DNA from: an uncultured Eubacterium sp.
GTDB lineage: Bacteria; Bacillota_A; Clostridia; Lachnospirales; Lachnospiraceae
Direction of reading: 5' to 3'
Assembly: GCA_948560485.1 (NCBI GenBank)
Contig: CAOXUF010000013.1
Coordinates: 1,673 to 11,216, forward strand
Length of the DNA stretch: 9,544 nt
Position numbers and translations under genes: made by a program. Positions 1 through 6,596 of this stretch are shown here, one piece after another; position 1 is the first letter of the stretch, and every line of letters begins with the position of its first letter. Under the pieces are notes generated by a model, which saw nothing but the letters and a program-made list of their open reading frames with translations, was not told the DNA's origin and made no database searches.

Positions 1-1244
1 GATTCTAATAGAAAAACATTCTCCTTTGGTATACCCATGCTTTCCGCAAGTCTGCCATGTTCTTTCAAATGCTGGTACTCACCATGAACCGGAATTGCAT
101 ACTTTGGTTTTACTAATGCATACATTAACTTAATCTCTTCCTGACATGCATGTCCCGAAACATGAGTATCCTGGAAAATAACTTCTGCCCCCTGATGATA
201 CAGTTCATTAATAACTTTCGTTACTGCTTTCTCATTTCCCGGAATCGGTGTAGAACTGAATACAATCGTATCACTAGGTTTTATATGAACCTTTCTATGA
301 AGAGATGCCGCCATACGTGATAATGAAGCCATAGATTCTCCCTGACTGCCAGTTGTAATTAAAACTAACTGATCATCTGTATAATTATCCATCTCCTCTA
401 TACTAATCAATGTATTTTCAGGTATTTTCAGGTATTCCATTTCCCTTGCAACTGAGATAATGTTTACCATACTTCTTCCTTCTACAATTACTTTTCGCTT
501 ATATTTACATGCTGTATTTATAATCTGCTGCACTCTATCCACATTTGATGCAAAAGTAGCAATAATTATTCTGCTCTTCTTATGTTCTGCAAAAATATGT
601 TCAAAAGTCTCTCCGACTTTGCGCTCTGATGGTGTAAAGCCCGGTCTCAACGCATTAGTACTGTCACACAATAATGCCAGTACACCTTTCTTGCCTAATT
701 CACTAAATCTTGCAAGATTAATCGCATCACCAAACACCGGTGTATAATCTACCTTAAAATCCCCGGTGTGTATAATAATTCCCTCCGGTGTGTGTATCGC
801 CAATGCCGCCGCATCTGCAATACTATGATTTGTTCTGATAAATTCTATTCTGAAATCACCTAGATGAATGCTCTGACCAAACTTTATCACTTTTCGTTTC
901 ACAGCCTTTAACAGCTCATGTTCACTTAATTTACCTTCTATAATTCCCATTGTCAGTTTTGTTGCATAAATCGGTGCATTTACTTCCTTTAATACATATG
1001 GCAATGCACCAATATGATCTTCATGCCCATGGGTTATTACAAATCCCTTAATCTTGTCTATATTTTCTCTCAAAAAAGTAATATCCGGTATTACACAGTC
1101 GATACCCAGCATATCATCTGTTGGAAATGACAAGCCGCAGTCCACAACAACAATACTGTCATTGTACTCAAAGGCAGTCATGTTCATTCCAATTTCTTCC
1201 AAACCTCCTAATGGAATTACTTTTATTTTTGAATTGTCACTCAT
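1..1244 (-). CDS. rnj: Ribonuclease J (partial, C-terminus beyond left edge)
   Basis: RNase J is a metallo-beta-lactamase/beta-CASP ribonuclease with endonuclease and 5'-3' exonuclease activity, used in mRNA decay and rRNA maturation in Firmicutes. The visible 414 residues carry the full zinc site: HGHEDH at 72-77, His140 in TNHSIADA, Asp162 in HTGDFK and His387 in IPVHGEY. These lie two or three residues from the positions known in Bacillus subtilis RNase J1. Beta-CASP motifs TGSQGE (299-303) and HVSGHA (361-366) are also present. The family is about 555 residues long, so roughly 140 residues, mainly the C-terminal domain, are missing. The ATG follows AGGAGGAG (1263-1256) with an 11-nt spacer, and an in-frame TAA lies just upstream, which fixes the start. 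It is last in the ireB-ruvX-DUF1292 direction, 114 nt after the DUF1292 stop. Family assignment is very secure; which paralogue (J1 or J2) is not decided. Confidence 0.97.
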   Translation of the reverse strand, partial: MSDNSKIKVIPLGGLEEIGMNMTAFEYNDSIVVVDCGLSFPTDDMLGIDCVIPDITFLRENIDKIKGFVITHGHEDHIGALPYVLKEVNAPIYATKLTMGIIEGKLSEHELLKAVKRKVIKFGQSIHLGDFRIEFIRTNHSIADAAALAIHTPEGIIIHTGDFKVDYTPVFGDAINLARFSELGKKGVLALLCDSTNALRPGFTPSERKVGETFEHIFAEHKKSRIIIATFASNVDRVQQIINTACKYKRKVIVEGRSMVNIISVAREMEYLKIPENTLISIEEMDNYTDDQLVLITTGSQGESMASLSRMAASLHRKVHIKPSDTIVFSSTPIPGNEKAVTKVINELYHQGAEVIFQDTHVSGHACQEEIKLMYALVKPKYAIPVHGEYQHLKEHGRLAESMGIPKENVFLLE

Positions 1245-1302
1245 TATTAATTAAACTCCTCCTAATTCTTATTTCCGCTCACGTATTTTTACGCACAAAC
1301 AT

Positions 1303-1324
1303 AAAAGGTCTGATTTGACCTCTC
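1303..1324 (-). terminator. Weak hairpin with short U-rich tail upstream of rnj
   Basis: Read on the minus strand, AGGTC (1321-1317) pairs with GACCT (1310-1306) around a six-base loop. One A-U and two G-U pairs extend the stem, and TTTATGTTTG follows. This could be a leaky terminator or attenuator between the DUF1292 gene and rnj, or simply an mRNA-stability hairpin. The stem is short and the tail is interrupted, so termination strength would be low. No convincing promoter was found between it and the rnj start, so some readthrough into rnj seems likely. Confidence 0.3.
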
Positions 1325-1358
1325 ATCACTCCATAGCTAATGCCCGAAGACTAAGTCT

Positions 1359-1631
1359 TTAATCTTCAACTGTTACATCAATATCTTCCAGCAATTCTGA
1401 AAAAATCTTTCCTATGTAATCAATCTCTGATTCATTATCTACTAATTCATAAACAGCTTCTTCATCTTCGTCATCAGATATATCTTTTAATATATAAGCT
1501 TCTGCTTCCTCATCCTCGCCATCACTATCTGTCACGAGAATGTAATTTACATTATTAATTCTTGTTTCTTCAATAACAAACATCTCTATCTCTTTGCCAT
1601 CTTCGTCTACAAAAACAATCATTTCTTCCAT
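1359..1631 (-). CDS. DUF1292 family protein (YrzB-like)
   Basis: A 90-residue protein of the DUF1292 family, known in B. subtilis as YrzB. Its biochemical function is not established. It begins with the typical pattern of a short hydrophobic strand followed by VDEDGKEIE. It is strikingly acidic: 34 of 90 residues are Asp or Glu and only 4 are Lys or Arg, with a dense acidic run at 50-58. No signal peptide or membrane segment is visible, so it is probably cytosolic. The start ATG (1631) has AAAGGTG upstream at 1650-1644 with a rather long 12-nt spacer; a second Met at codon 4 is an alternative. It sits 44 nt after ruvX in the conserved Firmicutes order ireB-ruvX-DUF1292, which suggests co-transcription. 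Family call is firm from sequence and context; function is unknown. Confidence 0.9.
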   Translation of the reverse strand: MEEMIVFVDEDGKEIEMFVIEETRINNVNYILVTDSDGEDEEAEAYILKDISDDEDEEAVYELVDNESEIDYIGKIFSELLEDIDVTVED

Positions 1632-1675
1632 TTTTAATCACTTCACCTTTCAATTTTATCGGCATCATATCGCTT

Positions 1676-2098
1676 CTATTCTGCGTTACTATTCAGATAA
1701 TCTTCCAGTATTACCTTTGCTGCTACCATGTCTACATAATTATATCTGTCTTCTTTTTTTATACCCATGAAATCCATAATTTCGTATGCTTCTACTGTAG
1801 TAAGTCTTTCATCCTGAAAAATAATTTCTTTTCCTGTTCTACGCTTCAGCATCTGCGCAAACTCTTTTGTTTTCCTGACCCGCTCTCCCTCACTGCCATC
1901 TAGCATCACCGGATAACCAAGTATTACTTTATCCACCTGGAATTCTTCAATCAATGCTTCAATACGTGCCAATGTCTGTCTTAATTTATCGGGAGACTTT
2001 CTGCGGACGATTTCCACTCCTGTCGCAGTAATCCCCAGTTCGTCTGACACAGCAACACCTACTGTTTTCGAACCGAAGTCTAACGCTAATAATCTCAT
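1676..2098 (-). CDS. ruvX: YqgF/RuvX family RNase H-fold nuclease
   Basis: A 140-residue single-domain RNase H-fold protein, the usual length of the family. Family members are known as putative Holliday junction resolvases, and the E. coli member YqgF is required for processing of 16S rRNA 5' ends. The first acidic residue is Asp7 in LALDFGSKTVGVAVSD. The second acidic motif is DERLTT at 96-101 (Glu97). The third is Asp123 in YVDMVAAKVILEDYL. The GxP motif with following DGSEGER is at 61-73, here written GYP rather than the commoner GLP. All catalytic acids are kept, so an active enzyme is expected. The ATG at 2098 has only a modest purine-rich site (AAGG, then AAGAG) upstream. It lies 50 nt after ireB and 44 nt before the DUF1292 gene, in the standard cluster order. 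The true cellular substrate in this organism cannot be told from sequence. Confidence 0.95.
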   Translation of the reverse strand: MRLLALDFGSKTVGVAVSDELGITATGVEIVRRKSPDKLRQTLARIEALIEEFQVDKVILGYPVMLDGSEGERVRKTKEFAQMLKRRTGKEIIFQDERLTTVEAYEIMDFMGIKKEDRYNYVDMVAAKVILEDYLNSNAE

Positions 2099-2148
2099 AT
2101 TCTCTTAACCTTTTTCTAATCAATTAAACCACAAAGAAATCTAAAAGA

Positions 2149-2409
2149 TTACTTAAGTTTATTATTGATATAATATTTTACAGCCTCTTCAATCAGTTCA
2201 TCACGCTCCACCTTCATAATAAGGCTTCTTGCGTTTTTATGACTGGTAATATAAGTCGGGTCTCCTGACATAATATATCCTACAATCTGATTTACCGGAT
2301 TATAACCCTTCTCAGATAATGCTTCGTATACCTGCTTAAAAATCTCCTCTACTCCCAGTTTCTGTTCTTGTCCTACATTGAAGTACTGTGTGTTTTCTAA
2401 ATTATTCAT
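2149..2409 (-). CDS. ireB: IreB family regulatory phosphoprotein (UPF0297)
   Basis: An 86-residue cytosolic protein of the UPF0297/IreB family. In Enterococcus faecalis, IreB is phosphorylated by the PASTA-domain kinase IreK and dephosphorylated by IreP, and it affects intrinsic cephalosporin resistance. The family core is obvious: EALSEKGYNPVNQIVGYIMSG at about 30-50, then DPTYITSHKNAR and ERDELIEEAVKYYI. Of the two N-terminal phosphothreonines known in E. faecalis (T4 and T7), only the T7 equivalent is present; residue 4 is Leu. Whether it is phosphorylated here is inference, and no kinase or phosphatase gene lies in this window. The ATG is well placed 9 nt after AAAGGA (2424-2419). It follows mtaB by 57 nt and precedes ruvX. 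In B. subtilis the corresponding gene follows alaS, so mtaB as upstream neighbour is a local difference. Confidence 0.95.
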   Translation of the reverse strand: MNNLENTQYFNVGQEQKLGVEEIFKQVYEALSEKGYNPVNQIVGYIMSGDPTYITSHKNARSLIMKVERDELIEEAVKYYINNKLK

Positions 2410-2466
2410 CTCATCACGTCCTTTTTTTGCCTTTTTTGGCAGTATAGTATAAGTTTAATATAAAAG

Positions 2467-3762
2467 TTATCTAGTGGCAAGCATTATTTCATCATTTATA
2501 AAGTCTTTTATCTCAACCTCAATGACTTTACCTGACACATCTTCTTTACTCTCCATTGCAACTTCTATGTAATTTCTGGTGTGCCCTGCATAATACTCTC
2601 TTCCATCTATTTTTTTAATTTCCTCAAACAGTACAGATTCTCTCTGTCCAATAAAACTTTCTCGGTACTTTTTTGTTAGTTCCATTCCCGCTTGAATCAA
2701 CAGCTCACTGCGTCTTGATTTTTCTTTTTCTTCAATCTGTTCCGGCATATTTGCTGCTACTGTACCGTTTCTTTTTGAGTATTTGAATACATGCAGCTGT
2801 GCAAATTCTACCATCTCTGTAAATTTTACAGTGGTTTCAAAATCAAACGTACTCTCTCCCGGAAATCCTACAATAATATCTGTAGTGATTGCAGGGTTTT
2901 CAAATGCCTGTCTTAACATATCACACTTTTCTAAATATTCTTTCGTCGTATAATGTCTGTTCATAGATTTTAAAATACTATCACATCCGCTTTGTAATGA
3001 CAAATGAAAATGAGGACAGATTTTTTTTACTTTTCGTAATCTCTCCACAAACTTCACCGTAATAATTTCCGGATCAATAGAACCCAGTCGGATTCTTTCT
3101 ATTCCATCTACTCCATCCGCCATTTCAATTACATCAATTAAACGTTTGTCTCCATCCTGATAAAACCCTAAATTAATTCCTGTTAAAACAATTTCACAGA
3201 ATCCACTTTCCGCCAGTCTTTCCATCTCATTTTTTATATTAACCAGTTTGCGACTTCTTATTCTTCCTCTGGCATACGGGATAATACAATATGAACAGAA
3301 ATTATTGCAGCCATCCTGTATTTTCATATGTGCTCGTGTATGTTCTGTAACTGTAGAAATTTCCAAATCCTCATATTCCTCTGTGTGATTGATATCTATT
3401 AAATGAATATTCTCATTCTTTTCAAAAAAAGTATCAAGAATCTCCACAATGTCTTTCTTCTTATTATTTCCAACAATAATATCTATAGACAAATCTTCTT
3501 TTATTTTTTCTGTGGCAGTCTGAACATAACATCCTGTAGCCACCACCACTGACTCCGGATTTTTTGACTTCGCCTTATGGAGCATCTGTCTGGATTTTCT
3601 GTCTGCCATATTTGTAACAGAACATGTATTTACAATGTATACATCTGCTTTTTCTGTAAAATCTACAATTTCATATCCACTTTTTTCTAGTAATTGAGTC
3701 ATAGCCTCTGTTTCATAGGAATTTACTTTACACCCTAAATTATGTAATGCTGCCTTACGCAT
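2467..3762 (-). CDS. mtaB: tRNA t6A37 methylthiotransferase MtaB
   Basis: MtaB is a radical-SAM methylthiotransferase that converts N6-threonylcarbamoyladenosine at position 37 of ANN-decoding tRNAs to the 2-methylthio form (ms2t6A). The 431 residues show the three family domains in order. The N-terminal UPF0004 domain carries the auxiliary cluster cysteines 11 (LGCKVN), 47 (NTCSVTN) and 78 (TGCYVQ). The radical SAM core has Cys152, Cys156 and Cys159 in GCNNFCSYCIIPYARGR. A C-terminal TRAM-like RNA-binding domain spans about 370-430. The LGCKVNSYE start and the CNNFCSYCIIP form separate it from MiaB and RimO. The ATG is preceded by AAAGGAGAAG (3776-3767). B. subtilis has prmA-rsmE-mtaB in a row; here cysteine desulfurase, thiI and a reversed HPr-like gene lie between rsmE and mtaB. 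No well-formed promoter was seen upstream. Confidence 0.97.
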   Translation of the reverse strand: MRKAALHNLGCKVNSYETEAMTQLLEKSGYEIVDFTEKADVYIVNTCSVTNMADRKSRQMLHKAKSKNPESVVVATGCYVQTATEKIKEDLSIDIIVGNNKKKDIVEILDTFFEKNENIHLIDINHTEEYEDLEISTVTEHTRAHMKIQDGCNNFCSYCIIPYARGRIRSRKLVNIKNEMERLAESGFCEIVLTGINLGFYQDGDKRLIDVIEMADGVDGIERIRLGSIDPEIITVKFVERLRKVKKICPHFHLSLQSGCDSILKSMNRHYTTKEYLEKCDMLRQAFENPAITTDIIVGFPGESTFDFETTVKFTEMVEFAQLHVFKYSKRNGTVAANMPEQIEEKEKSRRSELLIQAGMELTKKYRESFIGQRESVLFEEIKKIDGREYYAGHTRNYIEVAMESKEDVSGKVIEVEIKDFINDEIMLATR

Positions 3763-3823
3763 AAAACTTCTCCTTTTTCCGACAATTTCACTATTTTTTT
3801 ATAAGAATTTATAATTTCTTCGA

Positions 3824-3852
3824 TTGAACAAAATACTAATCCATGATATTAT
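3824..3852 (+). promoter_or_regulatory. Sigma-A-type promoter of the HPr-like gene
   Basis: TTGAAC (3824-3829) and TATTAT (3847-3852) are separated by exactly 17 nt, a good match to the TTGACA/TATAAT vegetative consensus. Transcription would start at about 3859, giving a leader of about 25 nt before the ATG at 3884. The promoter lies in the 121-nt gap between the mtaB start and the HPr-like start, pointing away from mtaB. It also shows that the upstream in-frame TTG at 3824 is part of the -35 box and not a start codon. Confidence 0.75.
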
Positions 3853-3867
3853 GTACTTATTAAGAAA

Positions 3868-3875
3868 GAGAGGTG
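3868..3875 (+). promoter_or_regulatory. Ribosome binding site fixing the HPr-like start
   Basis: GAGAGGTG ends 8 nt before the ATG at 3884, an optimal distance. It supports translation from codon 21 of the longer open frame and excludes the upstream TTG, which overlaps the promoter. Confidence 0.8.
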
Positions 3876-3883
3876 TGTTAAAA

Positions 3884-4111
3884 ATGAAAACAGTGACAAT
3901 CAATCTTGGTTCAATAGATAAAGTAAAATCTTTTGTCAATGATATAACAAAGTTTGATAGTGACTTCGATTTAGTTTCAGGCCGCTACGTTATTGATGCA
4001 AAATCAATTATGGGAATCTTTAGTTTAGACCTTTCAAAACCAATTGATTTAAATATACATAGCGAATCAAATGTTGAAGATATTTTAGAAGTACTTGAAA
4101 AATATAAATAA
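3884..4111 (+). CDS. HPr-like domain protein lacking the phosphocarrier histidine
   Basis: A 75-residue protein with the HPr fold signature. The segment ITKFDSDFDL...AKSIMGIFSLDL matches the HPr region around the regulatory serine (KSIMGVMSLG). Aligned without gaps, Ser41 corresponds to HPr Ser46, the site of HPr kinase. The position of the catalytic His15 is Ser10, with Asp12 in place of Arg17, so it cannot accept phosphate from PTS enzyme I in the normal way. It is therefore unlikely to carry sugar-transport phosphate; a regulatory, Crh-like or protein-binding role is an inference. B. subtilis Crh also lacks His15, but this protein is more divergent and is not clearly Crh. It is the only plus-strand gene here, with its own promoter, and converges on thiI. 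The start is set by the GAGAGGTG site. Databases usually label such proteins HPr family phosphocarrier, which may mislead. Confidence 0.85.
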   Translation: MKTVTINLGSIDKVKSFVNDITKFDSDFDLVSGRYVIDAKSIMGIFSLDLSKPIDLNIHSESNVEDILEVLEKYK

Positions 4112-4123
4112 ATTGACTTCCTT

Positions 4124-4164
4124 CAGCGTAATAATATATTAGACAGCAATATATTATTACGTTG
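4124..4164 (+). terminator. Long AT-rich hairpin after the HPr-like gene
   Basis: Left arm 4124-4140 and right arm 4148-4164 can form a 17-bp stem with a single G-U pair and a seven-base loop (AGACAGC). The 14 inner pairs are perfect. The stop codon of the HPr-like gene is 12 nt before it. The sequence after it on the plus strand is T-rich (GTTGTTTCTTTTC) but not a clean U run, so by itself it may act as an RNA-stability or pausing element as much as a terminator. In the other direction no U tract follows. Confidence 0.55.
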
Positions 4165-4177
4165 GTTGTTTCTTTTC

Positions 4178-4210
4178 AGGGATTGGTCCGAAATGGCCAA
4201 TCCCTTTTTT
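4178..4210 (+). terminator. Intrinsic terminator of the HPr-like gene
   Basis: AGGGATTGG (4178-4186) pairs with CCAATCCCT (4197-4205) around a ten-base loop, followed directly by a T run to 4210. This is a standard intrinsic terminator for plus-strand transcription. Its T run overlaps the stop codon of the convergent thiI gene (4209-4211). On the minus strand the hairpin is preceded by A residues and has no T tract after it, so it should not stop thiI transcripts efficiently. Confidence 0.8.
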
Positions 4211-5387
4211 ACTGAATCTTTATCAGTTCTGCAGTATTTACTGCTTCATCAAACATTCTATCAATCTCTTCTGCAAGTTTTTTCTCTGAATTTTTTATCA
4301 CGTTAATATTTGGTTTCGTAACCGGATGCTTTGCTACAAATGTCGTACAGCAGTCTTCATATGGAAGAATAGATGTTTCATAACTTCCAATCTTTAATGA
4401 TACATCTATAATCTCCTGCTTATCAAAAGCGATGACAGGTCTGAATACCGGCAATGTACAGACTTCATTTGTTGCCGCAAGGCTCTGCATCGTCTGACTC
4501 GCCACCTGACCAATGGACTCTCCTGTGATTAGTCCATGAGCGCCTTCCTGTTTTGCAAAATACTCAGCAATCTTCATCATGTACCTACGCATTATAATTG
4601 TGAGTTCATCATGTGGACATTTATCATAAATATACATCTGAATATCTGTAAAATTCACTACATACAGATTCATCGGACCGGAATACTTTGATACGATTTT
4701 TGCAAGGTCTACTACCTTCTGTTTTGCTCTCTCTGATGTATATGGTGGTGCATGAAAATACACTGCATCTACCACAACGCCACGCTTTGCTGTCATCCAG
4801 CCGGCTACCGGACTATCAATTCCTCCTGATAAAAGAAGCATTCCTTTTCCTGCTGTTCCTACAGGCATTCCACCTGGTCCCGGAAGAATTTTGGAATAAA
4901 TATTAATATGATTTCTAATCTCTACATTTAAAATCACATCCGGATTATGTACATCTACGTGAAGCTTTGGAAAAGCATCCAATATTTTACCACCCAGCTC
5001 TGCATTGATTTCCATGGAATCCATTGGATAGTTTTTTCTGGCACGTCTTGCCATCACTTTGAATGTGAAGTTTTTATCCTCATAATTCTCTTCAATATAT
5101 TTTACAACATTATCTGCCAAATCATCAAATCCATTGTCATCTATCTGTACCATCGGGCAGATTCCAACAATACCAAACACATGCTGCAGAGCATCTACCG
5201 CCTCGTCATAATCATAATCGCTCAGAGCTATAGCATAAACTCTTCCGTTTTCTTTTGTAACTTGAAACTCTCCCTCAATTTTATCCAAAGCTCTTTTTGC
5301 ATTATCCACTAATGCATTTTCAAATATATATCTGTTTTTTCCCTTTACGCCAATCTCAGCGTACTTTATCAAAAATGATTTAAACAT
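4209..5387 (-). CDS. thiI: tRNA 4-thiouridine synthetase ThiI (no rhodanese domain)
   Basis: ThiI adenylates uridine 8 of tRNA with ATP and installs sulfur to make 4-thiouridine; in some bacteria it also serves thiamine thiazole synthesis. The 392 residues show an N-terminal ferredoxin-like and THUMP region (about 1-165) for tRNA binding, then the PP-loop adenylating domain with SGGIDSP at 187-193 and GESIGQVASQT at 289-299. The C-terminal rhodanese domain of E. coli ThiI (482 residues) is absent, as in Bacillus ThiI. Cys346 in PYEDCC aligns with the E. coli catalytic Cys344 by my reading. Without a rhodanese domain, sulfur should come directly from a cysteine desulfurase, and one is encoded immediately upstream, 12 nt away. 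The site AAGGAG (5398-5393) lies between that gene's stop and the ATG, which suggests tight translational coupling. It converges with the HPr-like gene. Confidence 0.97.
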   Translation of the reverse strand: MFKSFLIKYAEIGVKGKNRYIFENALVDNAKRALDKIEGEFQVTKENGRVYAIALSDYDYDEAVDALQHVFGIVGICPMVQIDDNGFDDLADNVVKYIEENYEDKNFTFKVMARRARKNYPMDSMEINAELGGKILDAFPKLHVDVHNPDVILNVEIRNHINIYSKILPGPGGMPVGTAGKGMLLLSGGIDSPVAGWMTAKRGVVVDAVYFHAPPYTSERAKQKVVDLAKIVSKYSGPMNLYVVNFTDIQMYIYDKCPHDELTIIMRRYMMKIAEYFAKQEGAHGLITGESIGQVASQTMQSLAATNEVCTLPVFRPVIAFDKQEIIDVSLKIGSYETSILPYEDCCTTFVAKHPVTKPNINVIKNSEKKLAEEIDRMFDEAVNTAELIKIQ

Positions 5388-5399
5388 ATCTTCTCCTTC

Positions 5400-6554
5400 T
5401 TATCTCCTTACATATTTTCTTAGTACCGGTAACAACTGATTTAACTGTTCCATGCAATAATCAATTTCTTCTTTTGTATTAAATTCACTAAAACTAAATC
5501 GTATGGTTGAACCTAATAAATCCTTATCTATGTTCATTGCCTTTAATGTTCTACTAATGGACGGTCTATTAGATGAGCACGCACTTCCTGCTGAAACATA
5601 AATGCCCTTATCCTCCAATGCATGAAGCAGCACTTCACTTCGTACGCCACGAAAACTTGCACTAACAATATGAGGTGCCCCCTCATTTCCTTTCCTGCTA
5701 TTGATTGTCACTCCTTCTATTTCTGATAATCTATCTATCAGATAGTCTTTTAATTCTGTCATTCTCCGAACATTTTGTTCCAAATTATCATAGCAATCCT
5801 TTGCTGCCTGTCCAATTCCTGCGATTCCTGGTACATTTTCCGTCCCAGAACGAATACCATCCTGCTGTCCACCGCCGGATATAATAGGATTAATCTTTGT
5901 ATTCTTTTTGATATAAATAAATCCACTTCCTTTTGATCCATGAATCTTATGGCCACTTACCGTCAGGATATCAATGTGCTCCTTCTTTGGTCTGATTTCC
6001 ATTTTTCCAAATGCCTGAATTGCATCCACATGATAAACAACCTTTGGATTTATGGTTTTAATATACTTTCCTATCTCTCCAACAGGCTGTATTGCTCCAA
6101 CTTCATTATTTACGTGCATCACAGAAACAAGAAGCGTGTCCTCACTCATTTCCTTTTTCAGGGATTCTATATTTACCACTCCATAACGGTCTACCGGAAG
6201 ATATACCACATTGTATCCCTCTTTCTCTAAATATTTCATGGGACTTGCAACAGATGCATGTTCTACCTCTGTAGTAATAATTTTATTTCCACTACGTTTA
6301 TTTGCCTCTACCACACCCACAATTGCCAGATTATTTCCCTCTGTTCCACCAGATGTAAAATAGATTTCCTTTTCATCTACTTTTAAAATCTTTGCAGTAT
6401 TCTCTTTTGCTGTCTTAATATATTTTTCAGCTTCCACTCCTACCATATGCATAGAGGACGGATTCCCATAATCTTCTGTCATAGTTTTTACAACAATATC
6501 TTTTACAGAATCTGTCACTCTCGTAGTTGCCGAATTATCAAAATACGCTTCCAT
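5400..6554 (-). CDS. nifS: NifS/IscS-family cysteine desulfurase, probable sulfur donor of ThiI
   Basis: A pyridoxal-phosphate enzyme that releases sulfur from L-cysteine as an enzyme persulfide, giving alanine. With the ATG at 6554 it has 384 residues, a usual length. Visible active-site features are His99 in EVEHAS, Asp177 and Gln180 in HVDAIQAF, the PLP lysine Lys203 in SGHKIHG, RSGTEN at 236-241, and the persulfide Cys326 in SAGSACSSNRP. The TTG at 6566 extends the frame by four codons but lies one base from the AAAGG site, so I prefer the ATG. In B. subtilis a dedicated desulfurase, NifZ, is encoded beside thiI and feeds it. The same pairing here, with a 12-nt gap, points to 4-thiouridine synthesis. 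A wider role in Fe-S clusters (for example for MtaB) is possible. No iscU or sufU scaffold gene is in the window. Confidence 0.95.
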   Translation of the reverse strand: MEAYFDNSATTRVTDSVKDIVVKTMTEDYGNPSSMHMVGVEAEKYIKTAKENTAKILKVDEKEIYFTSGGTEGNNLAIVGVVEANKRSGNKIITTEVEHASVASPMKYLEKEGYNVVYLPVDRYGVVNIESLKKEMSEDTLLVSVMHVNNEVGAIQPVGEIGKYIKTINPKVVYHVDAIQAFGKMEIRPKKEHIDILTVSGHKIHGSKGSGFIYIKKNTKINPIISGGGQQDGIRSGTENVPGIAGIGQAAKDCYDNLEQNVRRMTELKDYLIDRLSEIEGVTINSRKGNEGAPHIVSASFRGVRSEVLLHALEDKGIYVSAGSACSSNRPSISRTLKAMNIDKDLLGSTIRFSFSEFNTKEEIDYCMEQLNQLLPVLRKYVRR

Positions 6555-6567
6555 ATTTTGCACCAAA

Positions 6568-6572
6568 CCTTT
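6568..6572 (-). promoter_or_regulatory. Ribosome binding site deciding the cysteine desulfurase start
   Basis: AAAGG on the minus strand lies 13 nt before the ATG at 6554, 4 nt before a GTG at 6563 and only 1 nt before the TTG at 6566. The spacing excludes the TTG. It makes the ATG, which starts the conserved MEAYFDNSATT, the best choice despite a slightly long spacer. Confidence 0.5.
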
Positions 6573-6596
6573 CTAACCAAGGGATTTCCCTATTTT

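Noticed and set aside
1347..1359. 13-base palindrome AAGACTAAGTCTT at the DUF1292 stop
   Set aside because: The single-base centre cannot form a normal hairpin loop, no second copy was noticed, and no operator is recognised.
2428..2441. TGCC-T6-GGCA inverted repeat between mtaB and ireB
   Set aside because: Only a 4-bp stem, and in the direction of transcription it is followed by A residues, so it is not an intrinsic terminator.
2441..2451. Two overlapping TATACT boxes as an ireB promoter
   Set aside because: No -35 element at suitable spacing (TAACTT or CTAGAT at 17 nt), so co-transcription with mtaB is as likely.
3798..3813. TATAAA boxes upstream of mtaB as its promoter
   Set aside because: The region is AT-rich by nature and no TTG-type -35 box lies 16-18 nt upstream of either box.
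3824..3883. TTG-initiated N-terminal extension of 20 codons on the HPr-like gene
   Set aside because: The TTG is part of the -35 box, no ribosome binding site precedes it, and the extension has no HPr similarity, whereas a good site precedes the ATG at 3884.
5759..5956. 65-codon minus-strand frame inside the cysteine desulfurase
   Set aside because: Out-of-frame shadow of a well-supported gene, with no domain.
6555..6566. TTG start four codons upstream of the cysteine desulfurase ATG
   Set aside because: It lies one base from the AAAGG site, too close for initiation; the family start MEAYFDNSATT is at the ATG.
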